DNA from: Rhodothermales bacterium
GTDB taxonomy: Bacteria; Bacteroidota; Rhodothermia; Rhodothermales; UBA10348
Assembly: GCA_040221055.1 (NCBI GenBank)
Contig: JAVJVN010000012.1
Location: 112,890 to 176,889, forward strand
Direction of reading: 5' to 3'
Length of the DNA stretch: 64,000 nt
The notes beneath the pieces are model-generated. The model saw only the letters and a list, made by a program, of their open reading frames with translations, had not been told where the DNA came from and ran no database searches. The position numbers and the translations under genes are program-made. Positions 1 to 8,422 of this stretch are shown piece by piece (the stretch's first letter is position 1; each line of letters begins with the position of its first letter).

Positions 1-1268
1 TGCCACAGCACGTCAAGCGCAGCCTGAGTGCGTACCAACCAGTTGGAGGGCATGAGCAGACGCTCCACATGAACACGTCCGTGGACAAAATCGGCATACT
101 GGGTTCCCAGCCCCCGCATCAGATACAGATATTTGCCCTCCGACTGCAGTGCGTTGTAGGTCCGGGCCGTCACGACGGTCCCTTCCATTCCGGAGGTCCA
201 GACATCCGACCATGCTCGCTCGGCCACGGTCGTGACAGCCAAGGACGGGGGTTCCTGACCGTTCAGGATATCAACATCGTCCAGCATGACCTGCATGGTA
301 AACAGACCATTTGGACCGGTATGCCGCACTTCGGCACCCAGGAAGCCGTTGTTCTCGTCGTTCTTGGGCCGGTTGTCCACGGAGAACAGGGCGATATTGA
401 ACGGATTGATGTATTTCAGCGACAATCCTGACCCGGGTCCGGAGTACAGCGTGGCGTGCATGAGGGCCACGGACCATGCCGCATTCAGCCGGATGTCGAC
501 CCGGTGGGCGGCGAGCCAGCGCCGATCGCTTCCAACGGCCACGGAGTCGTCTCCCGCCACGCCGGTGAAACGCCCGTCGGACGTTGCGCTGTCCAATTCA
601 TTGATGCTGGTGCGGACGGACAGCGTCCGCGTGCCGAACCGCATGGACATGGCATCCATGGGTCTGGGGTTGTCCGACAACAGCAAACCCGGTCGTGAAG
701 GGGCACCCCAGTGTTGTACCACGCGCCCCAGCATGGCATCCAGGTACCGACTCGAGTACCGGACATAGGTATGCTCCGGGCGGATAGCCCACCGGAGCGC
801 GGCATCCAGACCATCCGGATCGCGATCGTACCACCCGTCGTGTCGCCAGCCGAATCCCGCCGTCCATTGGTCCAGACGGAGAAAGGAGCTGTACAGGACC
901 GTCTGGTAGACAGCCGCATCGGACGGGGCATCCGGACGCAGGGGATCCTGGCGGGCATGCGGCGTGGCCAGGGCCTGGGCGCGCAGACGTATGCCCCAGG
1001 CTCGTGAACCGGACGGGGCTGGGAGTGCCCGGAACGACTCCAGACGTCGGGCCCAGACGCCGGGAGAGGCTGAAAGGAGCTCATTCAGTGCCGCCTCTTC
1101 CTGCGGTCCGACCGTCCAGTCGGCTTCCATTGCAACGCCCCGTACGAGCAATGGCCACGCCATGTCGAGGATCGGGTCGTCCGCAGGCAGGACCTGGCCG
1201 GCGACCGGTGCCACCCGGCCTGCAAGCGGGACCAACACCACTACCATCACGAAAAGCGAGCGAATCAT
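1..1268 (-). CDS. Wzi-like capsule/exopolysaccharide outer-membrane protein (C-terminus beyond left edge)
   Basis: An ATG at 1266-1268 on the minus strand opens a frame that stays open to base 1, giving at least 422 codons with the C-terminus missing. The first 25 residues form a signal peptide (hydrophobic core about 5-23, ending AGQ). The body looks like an outer-membrane beta-barrel, with alternating aromatic/polar strands and many Arg-Asp pairs. Around residues 175-203 the pattern YLD..LGR...WG....GLLLSDN, followed by residues around a Pro, resembles the Wzi capsule-assembly family. A later stretch, KYINPFNIALFS, also resembles that family. Wzi proteins bind or surface-anchor capsular polysaccharide. 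The divergent neighbour at 1423 is a sugar-1-phosphate transferase that starts polysaccharide chains, which fits. Family assignment is from remembered motifs; the frame itself is certain. Confidence 0.72.
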   Translation of the reverse strand, partial: MIRSLFVMVVVLVPLAGRVAPVAGQVLPADDPILDMAWPLLVRGVAMEADWTVGPQEEAALNELLSASPGVWARRLESFRALPAPSGSRAWGIRLRAQALATPHARQDPLRPDAPSDAAVYQTVLYSSFLRLDQWTAGFGWRHDGWYDRDPDGLDAALRWAIRPEHTYVRYSSRYLDAMLGRVVQHWGAPSRPGLLLSDNPRPMDAMSMRFGTRTLSVRTSINELDSATSDGRFTGVAGDDSVAVGSDRRWLAAHRVDIRLNAAWSVALMHATLYSGPGSGLSLKYINPFNIALFSVDNRPKNDENNGFLGAEVRHTGPNGLFTMQVMLDDVDILNGQEPPSLAVTTVAERAWSDVWTSGMEGTVVTARTYNALQSEGKYLYLMRGLGTQYADFVHGRVHVERLLMPSNWLVRTQAALDVLW

Positions 1269-1347
1269 GGCAGAGTCAGGGAAGAAGCGGAATACGAACG
1301 GGATACAAACGGGAGCGTACGCATTCTTGGATCGAAAGATCAACACC

Positions 1348-1378
1348 TTGCAGGGCGTGGCACCGCGCCCTAAGTTTC
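1348..1378 (+). promoter_or_regulatory. Candidate Bacteroidota-type promoter for the sugar-1-phosphate transferase
   Basis: In the 154-base gap between the divergent Wzi-like and transferase genes there is a TTG at 1348-1350 and TAAGTTTC at 1371-1378, 20 bases apart. This is close to the Bacteroidota pattern TTG (-33) and TAnnTTTG (-7), with the last G replaced by C. It lies about 45 bases upstream of the GTG start at 1423. A single near-match in a GC-rich gap could be chance. Confidence 0.3.
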
Positions 1379-1422
1379 GCCCACCTGTTCCTGTCTGACG
1401 ACATCCCCATGGTACCCACGCG

Positions 1423-2832
1423 GTGAGCCGACGTATAGAACTGATTGTGCTCGTTCTGGTCGACGCCCTGGCCGTGGCGCTGGCCAATCTCATCTGGTAT
1501 CTCGCGCGGTTCGAGTGGGGCTGGTTGCCGGCACCGGTGTTCCAGCCCGCGACCGAGGCATTGACGGTGATCGTCGTGCTCCTGACGGCTTTCTGGCTCG
1601 TGTTCTTCCTGTTCCTTGGCCTGTACCGGGAGCGGTATGCGTCGTCCCGGTTCGATGAGCTCGTGCTCATCCTGAAGACGGTCACCATGGGAATACTGGT
1701 GTTGTTCTTCGTGCTTTTCATTGGTCAACTCGACGCCATGAGTGCGCGGACCAACCTGGCTGCGTATTGGATGGCCATCGTGCTCTTCGTGTCAGGCGGG
1801 CGGATTGCCGTGCGATCCGTCCAGAAGCAACTCATCCTGCGTGGGAAAGGCCTGCACAGAGCGCTCATCGTGGGGTGGAGTGACTTGTTGGAGCAGCTGC
1901 ACGCCGAGGTGGCCCGATATCCGGAGGCGGGTCTGGACATCGTCGGGGCCGTCCGGCTGACCCGGGGTGACGGGGATGTAGCCCACGATGCATCGACGGG
2001 TGCCGTGCCCACGCATGAAATCGAGGATCTTCCACGCCTGATTGACGAACTCGGCATCCAGGATGTCTTGATCGCGCTGGGATCGAGCGACGCCGAATCC
2101 CTCATGCGGGTCCTTACGCTTTGCGACGGTAAGAGCGTATCGCTCAAGCTTGTGCCGGATTTCTACAGCATCATCGGGGGCATGGCCAAGACCGAGCACA
2201 TGTACGGCCTGCCGCTCATTGAAGTGCAACCAGAACCCATGCAGGTGTGGGAATATGCACTCAAACGGCTGATTGACTTCACGGTGGCGTTCTTGGTGCT
2301 CGTGGCCGGTCTGCCCTTGTGGTTGTTGACGGGCCTGGCCATCCGGTTGACCAGTCCGGGGCCGGCCATCTATCGCCAGACCCGGATTGGACGACACGGG
2401 AGGACATTCACGATGTTCAAGTTCCGGACCATGATGGAGAATGCCGAGGCGTCCACCGGACCGGTCTGGGCCACGGAATCGGACCCCCGGTACACCCCCA
2501 TCGGGCGGTGGCTGCGGAAGACCCGCCTGGACGAGATACCCCAGTTCTGGAATGTGCTCAAGGGTGAGATGTCCCTGGTAGGACCACGTCCGGAGCGTCC
2601 GTATTTTGTGGAGAAGCTGGCGAAGGAAATTCCCCTGTACAATCGACGTCATCGTGTGAAGCCGGGCATTACCGGCTGGGCACAGGTCAAGTGGAAATAT
2701 GATTCCAACCTGGACGACGTACGCCAGAAGGTCAAATACGATTTGTTTTACATCGAGAACATGAGTCTGCGTCGTGACCTGCAGATCCTGTTCCGCACCA
2801 TCCATACCGCGCTCCGGGGCGCGGGTCAATAA
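1423..2832 (+). CDS. Undecaprenyl-phosphate glycosyl-1-phosphate transferase (WbaP/exopolysaccharide family)
   Basis: This polyprenyl-phosphate phosphoglycosyl transferase moves a sugar-1-phosphate from a nucleotide sugar to undecaprenyl phosphate, the first membrane step of exopolysaccharide or O-antigen synthesis. The 469-residue protein has the full-length family layout. Four N-terminal membrane helices lie in about residues 3-126. A Rossmann-like CoA-binding-type domain follows (about 140-270, VGWSDLLEQLH). A fifth membrane segment lies near 285-305, and the catalytic domain runs from about 282 to 469. Diagnostic motifs are RLIDF, FKFRTM (about 331), DEIPQFWNVLKGEMSLVGPR (from 370) and PGITGWAQV. 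The start is a GTG at 1423, which places the first helix correctly. It is divergent from the Wzi-like gene and ends 4 bases before the next start, so the two genes may share a transcript. Sugar specificity cannot be read from the sequence. Confidence 0.92.
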   Translation: MSRRIELIVLVLVDALAVALANLIWYLARFEWGWLPAPVFQPATEALTVIVVLLTAFWLVFFLFLGLYRERYASSRFDELVLILKTVTMGILVLFFVLFIGQLDAMSARTNLAAYWMAIVLFVSGGRIAVRSVQKQLILRGKGLHRALIVGWSDLLEQLHAEVARYPEAGLDIVGAVRLTRGDGDVAHDASTGAVPTHEIEDLPRLIDELGIQDVLIALGSSDAESLMRVLTLCDGKSVSLKLVPDFYSIIGGMAKTEHMYGLPLIEVQPEPMQVWEYALKRLIDFTVAFLVLVAGLPLWLLTGLAIRLTSPGPAIYRQTRIGRHGRTFTMFKFRTMMENAEASTGPVWATESDPRYTPIGRWLRKTRLDEIPQFWNVLKGEMSLVGPRPERPYFVEKLAKEIPLYNRRHRVKPGITGWAQVKWKYDSNLDDVRQKVKYDLFYIENMSLRRDLQILFRTIHTALRGAGQ

Positions 2833-2836
2833 GTCG

Positions 2837-4942
2837 ATGCCCGCCAGAAAACCCACGGCCTCTTCCGCTTCCTCCGACGCTGCCTCTGCCTCTGCCGCTT
2901 CAGCCGGCACTGCTTCGTCTTCGGCCAAGTCCACGGCGGGCGACATTGCCCCTGATCTGGATCTGGATCTGCCGGCGTTGTACCGGGCCATGATGACGCC
3001 CCGCCTGATCGAGGAAAAGATGCTCCGACTCATCCGTCAGGGCCGTCTGTCAAAGTGGTTCAGCGGATATGGTCAGGAGGCCATCGCCGTCGGAACGGCG
3101 TTTGCCCTGGCCCCGGAGGACACCATTCTGCCCATGCACCGGAACCTGGGTGTCTGGACCACGCGTGGCGTACCCCTCCGACCGTTGTTCTGTCAGCTCA
3201 TGGGCAAGGAGGGGGGCTTCACCAAAGGGCGTGACCGGACATTCCACTTCGGGATACCCGAATACGGCATTGTAGGCATGATTTCCCACCTTGCGGCCAT
3301 GCTGCCGGTAGCCGACGGTTTGGCGCTGGGCGCCAAACTGGATGGCGCGGATCGGGTTGCGGTCGCTTTCACGGGCGAAGGCGCGACGCGGGAAGGGGAT
3401 TTCCACGAGGCATTGAGCCTGGCGTCGGTCTGGAAGTTGCCCGCCATATTCATCGTGGAGAACAATGGATACGGCCTGAGCACGCCCACGTCCCAGGCCC
3501 TGCCGGAATCGGACTTGTCCAAAGTCGGGGCCGGGTACGGAATGGTTGCCGAAACCCATGACGGAAACGACGTGTTCGCCGTCATCCGTGCCGTCCGTGC
3601 TGCGCGGAGACGTGCCGTAAACGGGGAAGGTCCCACGCTGCTCAACCTGGTGACGTTCCGGATGCGGGGACATGAGGAGGCATCGGGTACGAAATACGTA
3701 CCCCAGGCACTCATGGATGAGTGGGCCACGAAGGACCCGGTGCAGCGCCTTGAACGCGCCATGGCCCGGACCCTGCCGGACTCCGAGCGTGCCCGCGTAC
3801 GGAAGGAACTGACGGCGGAAATCGACGCCATCGCGGAATGGGCGCTGGAGCAGCCCGAAGTGACCAGCACGGCCGCCGCGGAGCGCGGGGACGTATACGC
3901 ACCCGCCAGGCCCGACGAGCGGACGTCCGGAACGCGTGCCGGATCGGGTGCGTCGGGAGGCGACGGGGCCGCTGTATCCCGGGAAATGCGGTTCATCGAT
4001 GCCGTGTCGGACGGGCTCAGGACGGCGCTCAGGGAGGATGTCCGAACCGTGCTCATGGGTCAGGACATAGCCGAATACGGCGGCGTATTCAAAGTGTCTG
4101 CGGGTTTCCTGGAGGAGTTCGGACCGGATCGCATCCGGAATACCCCGATCATCGAGAACGGCGCGGTCGGGGCCGCGATGGGCCTGGCGTTGGCGGGGTG
4201 GAAGTCCATCCTGGAAATCCAGTACTTCGATTTCATTTCCTGCGGATTCAACCAGATCGTGAACAACCTGGCGACGACGCATTATCGATGGGGGGCTCCG
4301 GTCAACGTGACGCTCCGCGCTCCCATCGGTGGGGGAATCGGTGCCGGTCCTTTCCACAGCCAGTCCATGGAGGCCTGGTTCTGTCATACGCCCGGGCTGA
4401 AGGTCGTTTTCCCGTCCGATCCGGCCGATGCCAAGGGTCTGTTGCTTTCTGCGATTGATGACCCCAACCCGGTCCTGTTCCTGGAGCACAAGGCGTTGTA
4501 TCGCTCGCTCAAAGGTGAGGTCCCGGAGCATGCCTACCGGACGCCCATCGGAAAAGCACGCTGTGTCCGGGAAGGGACACGCGCCACGGTGGTGACGTGG
4601 GGAGCGTCCGTCCATTGGGCGGTGCAACTCGCCGAAGCCCATGATCTGGATGTGGAGATCCTGGATCTCCGGACCCTCATTCCATGGGATCGTGACGCCG
4701 TCGTGGCGTCGGTCCGGAAGACGCACAGGCTGCTGGTCGTCCATGAGGCTCCCCGGACCGGTGGATTCGGTGGAGAGGTCGTCGCGGAAATGATGGAAGC
4801 CACGTTCGAGCACCTGGATGCTCCACCGGTGCGGATTGGCGGCGAGGATATGCCCATTCCGTTCTCGAAATCGCTCGAAGAAACCATCTATTCCGGAAAG
4901 TCCCGTCTTCCTGCCGCCATGCGGGACCTGCTGGCCTACTGA
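2837..4942 (+). CDS. Fused E1 alpha/beta subunits of a branched-chain-type 2-oxoacid dehydrogenase
   Basis: Thiamine-diphosphate-dependent decarboxylase component (E1) of a 2-oxoacid dehydrogenase complex, probably the 2-oxoisovalerate type, which feeds acyl groups to lipoyl E2. The 701-residue protein joins both subunits. The alpha part covers about residues 45-345; its ThDP motif GEGATREGDF starts at 180, with ENNGYGLST after it. The beta part runs from about 381 to the end, with EYGGVFKVSAG, PIIENGAVGAAMGLALAG and the EHKALY region. The start at 2837 is preferred over a start at 2774 that would overlap the upstream gene by 59 bases. The first 40 residues are low-complexity Ser/Ala/Thr, and a second low-complexity Gly/Ser/Ala/Arg linker (about 350-380) separates the halves. 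Alpha/beta fusions of this kind are known in Bacteroidota. Substrate preference is inferred, not visible. Confidence 0.92.
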   Translation: MPARKPTASSASSDAASASAASAGTASSSAKSTAGDIAPDLDLDLPALYRAMMTPRLIEEKMLRLIRQGRLSKWFSGYGQEAIAVGTAFALAPEDTILPMHRNLGVWTTRGVPLRPLFCQLMGKEGGFTKGRDRTFHFGIPEYGIVGMISHLAAMLPVADGLALGAKLDGADRVAVAFTGEGATREGDFHEALSLASVWKLPAIFIVENNGYGLSTPTSQALPESDLSKVGAGYGMVAETHDGNDVFAVIRAVRAARRRAVNGEGPTLLNLVTFRMRGHEEASGTKYVPQALMDEWATKDPVQRLERAMARTLPDSERARVRKELTAEIDAIAEWALEQPEVTSTAAAERGDVYAPARPDERTSGTRAGSGASGGDGAAVSREMRFIDAVSDGLRTALREDVRTVLMGQDIAEYGGVFKVSAGFLEEFGPDRIRNTPIIENGAVGAAMGLALAGWKSILEIQYFDFISCGFNQIVNNLATTHYRWGAPVNVTLRAPIGGGIGAGPFHSQSMEAWFCHTPGLKVVFPSDPADAKGLLLSAIDDPNPVLFLEHKALYRSLKGEVPEHAYRTPIGKARCVREGTRATVVTWGASVHWAVQLAEAHDLDVEILDLRTLIPWDRDAVVASVRKTHRLLVVHEAPRTGGFGGEVVAEMMEATFEHLDAPPVRIGGEDMPIPFSKSLEETIYSGKSRLPAAMRDLLAY

Positions 4943-4971
4943 ACGGTTCACCCCGAAAACCAACATAATTG

Positions 4972-6348
4972 ATGAAGAAGGCTTTGATTACATTCGCTTT
5001 CGCCCTCTCGATCCTGGTCGGATGCGGCGGTGGGACACCGCCTGGTGTGACCAGTCACGTGGAAGGCACCCTCCGGGTCCGCGGAGACGTGGAGACGACC
5101 GGTGACTATCGGGATTTCATCCTCACGGTGGTCAACCAGCGGGACGGGGATGTGGACACGCTGGCTACGGCCATAACCGACAGCCTGGGTGCGTTCTCCA
5201 TGACCGTGCGTGCTCCCGAGGCCGGCATCTATCCCCTCATTGTGGAACGGGCCGGACAGCAGCTCGCCCTGGAGGAATTGGTGGTCGTGGAAGGGGATTC
5301 CGTGAGCATAAGCGGCACGTTTCCGCTCGGCAACCGGAGGCTCATCATCCGTTCACCCGAGAACGCGGCGTGGGCAGCCTATCGCAATACGCGCGGTCAG
5401 CACAACCAACAAATGAATGCCCTGGTGCAAGGGGGGGCCTATACGGCCAACCAGCTTCGCCAGCTCATGGAACAGTCATCGACCATCCTGTGGAGTGTCG
5501 CGGACACCTATCCGGGAACCATGGGCGCCAAGACAGCCCGCGCCGAAAGCGTGATCATGCTCGAGGGATGGAACGATTCGCTGGTTGTGGCCCGGTACAC
5601 GGACGTGCCGCTGGACGCACCCATCCTGGTGGACATGGTCCGAGCCGCGCGTCGTTCGGTTGCCCGGGTTGCGGGGCAGGATTCCGCTGTTGCGGTCATC
5701 CGTTCCTATGTGGCCAGGATGGACGACGGGGAGCGTCAGGCCGCGCTGCGCTCCGAGTTGGTGATTGCGCTCGCTGACAGCGGCCAGACGGACCTCGCCG
5801 TGCAGGAGGCAGCCGAGTTGCGGCGGTTGCATCCGGATTCCCAGTGGGCGGAATGGGCCAGCCGCGCATCCTACGATCTGGAAAATCTGCAGCCGGGCAT
5901 GCCGGCGCCGGCATTCAATCTGGTGTCCCGGACATCGGAACCCGTTCGGCTGGATGACCTCGTCGGCACGTTTGTCATCCTCGAATTCTACGATCCGATG
6001 GACGACGGCTTCCGTCGCAACCTCGCCGCACGCAATGCGCTGTTCGATGCCCTTCCGGATGAGCTGTTCTCGAAGGTATCGGTCTCTGTTGAGCCGGATT
6101 CGGTACTGAATGACGGCATGTTCGATGAAGGCGATCATCCGGGCGTCTTCATCTACGCTCCCGAAGGCCTGGCCTCCGACGTTGCGGTGGCCTATAACGT
6201 GAATGTCGTGCCGACGCGGTTCCTGATTGATCCGGACGGAAACATCATGGCCAAATATGTCGGAGCAGCCTTGTCTGGATTGGAACAGGATCTGGTCTCG
6301 GTCATCAACGGGCTCAACGAACTGGCCCGCCGGAATCAGGGGCAATAG
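4972..6348 (+). CDS. TlpA/thioredoxin-like lipoprotein lacking the CxxC motif
   Basis: A 458-residue exported lipoprotein with signal sequence and lipobox LVGC (Cys18). The N-terminal third (about 25-130) is beta-rich and resembles the DUF4369-type domain that precedes TlpA-like domains in Bacteroidota. The middle (about 135-300) is helical. The C-terminal 150 residues are a thioredoxin-like fold, opening with PGMPAPAFNL (about 308) and keeping the cis-Pro region VPTRFLIDPDGNI. Where TlpA proteins have WCxxC, this one reads LEFYDPMDDGF, so it has no redox cysteines and is unlikely to be an active thiol oxidoreductase. The ATG at 4972 is chosen over the TTG just before it. It lies 29 bases after the E1 gene and 67 bases before tpiA. 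Confidence 0.8.
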   Translation: MKKALITFAFALSILVGCGGGTPPGVTSHVEGTLRVRGDVETTGDYRDFILTVVNQRDGDVDTLATAITDSLGAFSMTVRAPEAGIYPLIVERAGQQLALEELVVVEGDSVSISGTFPLGNRRLIIRSPENAAWAAYRNTRGQHNQQMNALVQGGAYTANQLRQLMEQSSTILWSVADTYPGTMGAKTARAESVIMLEGWNDSLVVARYTDVPLDAPILVDMVRAARRSVARVAGQDSAVAVIRSYVARMDDGERQAALRSELVIALADSGQTDLAVQEAAELRRLHPDSQWAEWASRASYDLENLQPGMPAPAFNLVSRTSEPVRLDDLVGTFVILEFYDPMDDGFRRNLAARNALFDALPDELFSKVSVSVEPDSVLNDGMFDEGDHPGVFIYAPEGLASDVAVAYNVNVVPTRFLIDPDGNIMAKYVGAALSGLEQDLVSVINGLNELARRNQGQ

Positions 6349-6415
6349 GCGCTGCCGCTTTCGTCGAACCCCCACCGCGTCATACACTCACCGCACAGAT
6401 AAATCGTCGTTTGCC

Positions 6416-7171
6416 ATGTTGATCGCTGGAAACTGGAAAATGAACATGGATCTCATTGCGGCCCGCCAATTGGCCGGTGCGTTGAGAAACAGTGTGGAAG
6501 CGTCGGAAGGCGTACAGGTGGCGATTTGTCCACCCTTCGTGGCGCTCGATGCCGCGTACGGAATCCTACACGGATCGGCCATCCAACTCGGCGCCCAGAA
6601 CATGCATGCGGCCGATTCGGGAGCGTTTACGGGAGAAGTCTCTGCCGGCATGCTCCGATCCGTCGGCTGCCGATATGTCATCCTGGGGCACTCGGAACGG
6701 CGGACGATCTTCGGTGAAACGGACGCCGATGTGAAGGCAAAAGTGGCACAGGCCCTGGCACACCGTCTCGTTCCCATTGTCTGCGTAGGGGAACAACTCG
6801 AGGACCGGGATGCCGGTCGGGAAGAGGCGGTGGTGGCGGACCAACTTCGCGGCGCCTTGACGGACGTGCGTCTTACGGTGCCGTCTGATATCGTCATTGC
6901 CTATGAACCCGTATGGGCCATTGGAACCGGCCGTACGGCAAGTCCCGAGCAGGCTCAAACCATGCATGCCTTCATTCGGAAGGAACTGACCAACCTGTTC
7001 GGGGCTGACACGGCCGCTGCTATCGACATCCTGTACGGCGGCAGCATGAAACCGGACAACGCCGACGAACTGCTGTCGCAACCGGATGTGAACGGGGGGC
7101 TCATAGGTGGGGCCAGTCTGGTCGCCGAATCGTTTGTTGCCCTGGTCCAGGCCGCCGTGCGCTGTCAATAG
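6416..7171 (+). CDS. tpiA: Triosephosphate isomerase
   Basis: Interconverts dihydroxyacetone phosphate and glyceraldehyde 3-phosphate in glycolysis and gluconeogenesis, in the cytoplasm. The 251-residue protein has the normal length and all family landmarks. GNWKMN at 5-10 holds the catalytic Lys, the catalytic His is in ILGHSERR (H92), the catalytic Glu is in AYEPVWAIGTG (E164), and the phosphate-binding loop end is LYGGSMKPDN then GGLIGGASL. The ATG at 6416 is set by GNWKMN, because the frame is open upstream without coding character. It is 67 bases downstream of the TlpA-like gene. Confidence 0.98.
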   Translation: MLIAGNWKMNMDLIAARQLAGALRNSVEASEGVQVAICPPFVALDAAYGILHGSAIQLGAQNMHAADSGAFTGEVSAGMLRSVGCRYVILGHSERRTIFGETDADVKAKVAQALAHRLVPIVCVGEQLEDRDAGREEAVVADQLRGALTDVRLTVPSDIVIAYEPVWAIGTGRTASPEQAQTMHAFIRKELTNLFGADTAAAIDILYGGSMKPDNADELLSQPDVNGGLIGGASLVAESFVALVQAAVRCQ

Positions 7172-7311
7172 GGTCAACACGCCCTGGGCTGAACAGGTCC
7201 TGACGCACCCTGGCTGAAAAGAGCCATCATTTCGGCGAAAGGTTCATCCAGAACCGGTCAATAGCCCTTTTTCCGTTGGACCGAAGGCAGGGAAACCGCA
7301 TTCAACGAAGC

Positions 7312-8055
7312 ATGCACCAAGAAAAAATCATCTGGATTGTGGGAGCCACGGGTGGCATTGGCCGTGAGTTGACCCGTAGACTCGCTTCAGGCGGTCATCG
7401 TCTGGTCCTGTCCGCCCGGTCGGAGGCCGCGCTCCTGGAATTGGCTGCCGAATTCCAGGCGACCGCCGTTCCGTTCGACGCCACGGATTTCGACGCGACC
7501 GTGGAGGCTGCCCGGAAGGCCTCTGCGGAGGGTCTTCATGCCGTGGTCCACCTTCCCGGGTCCATTCTTCTTCGTCCCGAACACCTGACATCCGAGAACG
7601 ACTTCGACGAGGTGATTTCGCAGAATCTGAAGAGTGCATTTTCCGTGGTTCGAGCGGCCACGAAGATCATGTACAAGGATGGGGGACGCATTGTGCTGGT
7701 CAGTACGGCGGCCGCGACGACCGGCATGAAGAACCATGGGGCCATTGCCGCGGCGAAGGCCGGGGTGGAGGGACTGGTCCGATCGGCTGCCGCGAGTTAT
7801 GCGGCGCGGGGGATATGCGTGAATGCCGTGGCGCCAGGCATGGTGGAGACACCGCTCTCCGAATCCATCCTGTCCAACGCGCAAAGCCGGGCCGTTTCCG
7901 AGGCACTGCATCCCCTGGGCCGGATCGGACAGCCGTCGGATGTGGCTGCTGCCATCGAGTGGCTGGCGGTCGGCCATGCCGACTGGGTGACCGGTGCGGT
8001 CATACCCGTGGACGGCGGACTCGCGAATGTACGGTCCGTCAATCCGACTTCGTAG
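7312..8055 (+). CDS. Short-chain dehydrogenase/reductase with a substituted catalytic tyrosine
   Basis: A 247-residue SDR-fold protein. The Rossmann nucleotide-binding motif is GATGGIG (11-17), and the strand ending VHLPGS sits where the NNAG motif normally is. VLVSTAAA supplies the usual Ser, but the YxxxK position reads IAAAK (within GAIAAAKAGVEGL), so the catalytic Tyr is replaced by Ile while Lys is kept. The C-terminal GMVETPL and VDGGLANV regions are typical. Loss of Tyr argues against ordinary ketoreductase chemistry. A binding role, a dehydratase-like role or an uncharted subfamily is possible. Its last 17 bases overlap the 3' end of the convergent FmdB-like gene. The 140 bases upstream hold no evident gene. 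Confidence 0.85.
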   Translation: MHQEKIIWIVGATGGIGRELTRRLASGGHRLVLSARSEAALLELAAEFQATAVPFDATDFDATVEAARKASAEGLHAVVHLPGSILLRPEHLTSENDFDEVISQNLKSAFSVVRAATKIMYKDGGRIVLVSTAAATTGMKNHGAIAAAKAGVEGLVRSAAASYAARGICVNAVAPGMVETPLSESILSNAQSRAVSEALHPLGRIGQPSDVAAAIEWLAVGHADWVTGAVIPVDGGLANVRSVNPTS

Positions 8056-8317
8056 TGTCGGCGGTCTTGGGTGCGGGAGTGGACTCCTTCGTGGATTCCT
8101 TTGTGGAATCCGATGAGGGTGCAGCGGGCGATCCGCTCTTGCGGGCATAGTCCGTGAGGTAAAACCCCGATCCCTTGAAAACCAGGCCGGTTCCACCACT
8201 TATGAGCCGCTCCACGGGCTGGCCCGTCGTAGGGCATTCCGTGAGGCGCGGTTCGGACATCCGTTGTTCAATTTCGAACGTCGTGCCGTCCTGGCGACGA
8301 TAAACATAGGTGGGCAT
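8039..8317 (-). CDS. FmdB/zinc-ribbon-family small protein with degenerate cysteine knuckles
   Basis: The 92-residue protein has the whole FmdB skeleton: MPTYVYR at the N-terminus, then MSEP.LTECP, ERLISGG and FKGSGFYLTDY. FmdB proteins normally carry two CxxC knuckles binding zinc. Here the first pair is absent (YRRQDGTTFE) and the second keeps only one Cys (ECPTTG), so zinc binding is doubtful. A Ser/Thr/Lys/Pro-rich tail follows from about residue 65, including a short duplication STKESTKES. The ATG at 8315-8317 matches the family start. The 3' end runs 17 bases into the convergent SDR gene. Family function is poorly known; often described as a regulatory or chaperone-like protein. Confidence 0.8.
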   Translation of the reverse strand: MPTYVYRRQDGTTFEIEQRMSEPRLTECPTTGQPVERLISGGTGLVFKGSGFYLTDYARKSGSPAAPSSDSTKESTKESTPAPKTADTTKSD

Positions 8318-8422
8318 GGTCGTACAGTGCTGTTCCAAAAAGCGGCAGGCCTCTGAAACGCCGGAGCCATGCGGGGTTCCCGTGTACGCGGTCGGGATCG
8401 GGTCGGCCGGGCTCGGCGCGGA

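Noticed and set aside
2860-2940. Ser/Ala/Thr-rich low-complexity DNA at the start of the E1 fusion, considered as a repeat or junction
   Set aside because: It is a coding low-complexity linker in frame with the enzyme and shows no tandem DNA repeat.
1792-3033. 413-codon open frame on the - strand
   Set aside because: Antisense to the transferase and the start of the E1 fusion; no domain, and it crosses two clear genes.
3050-4966. 638-codon open frame on the - strand
   Set aside because: Antisense to the E1 fusion, whose ThDP motif and beta-subunit motifs are unambiguous.
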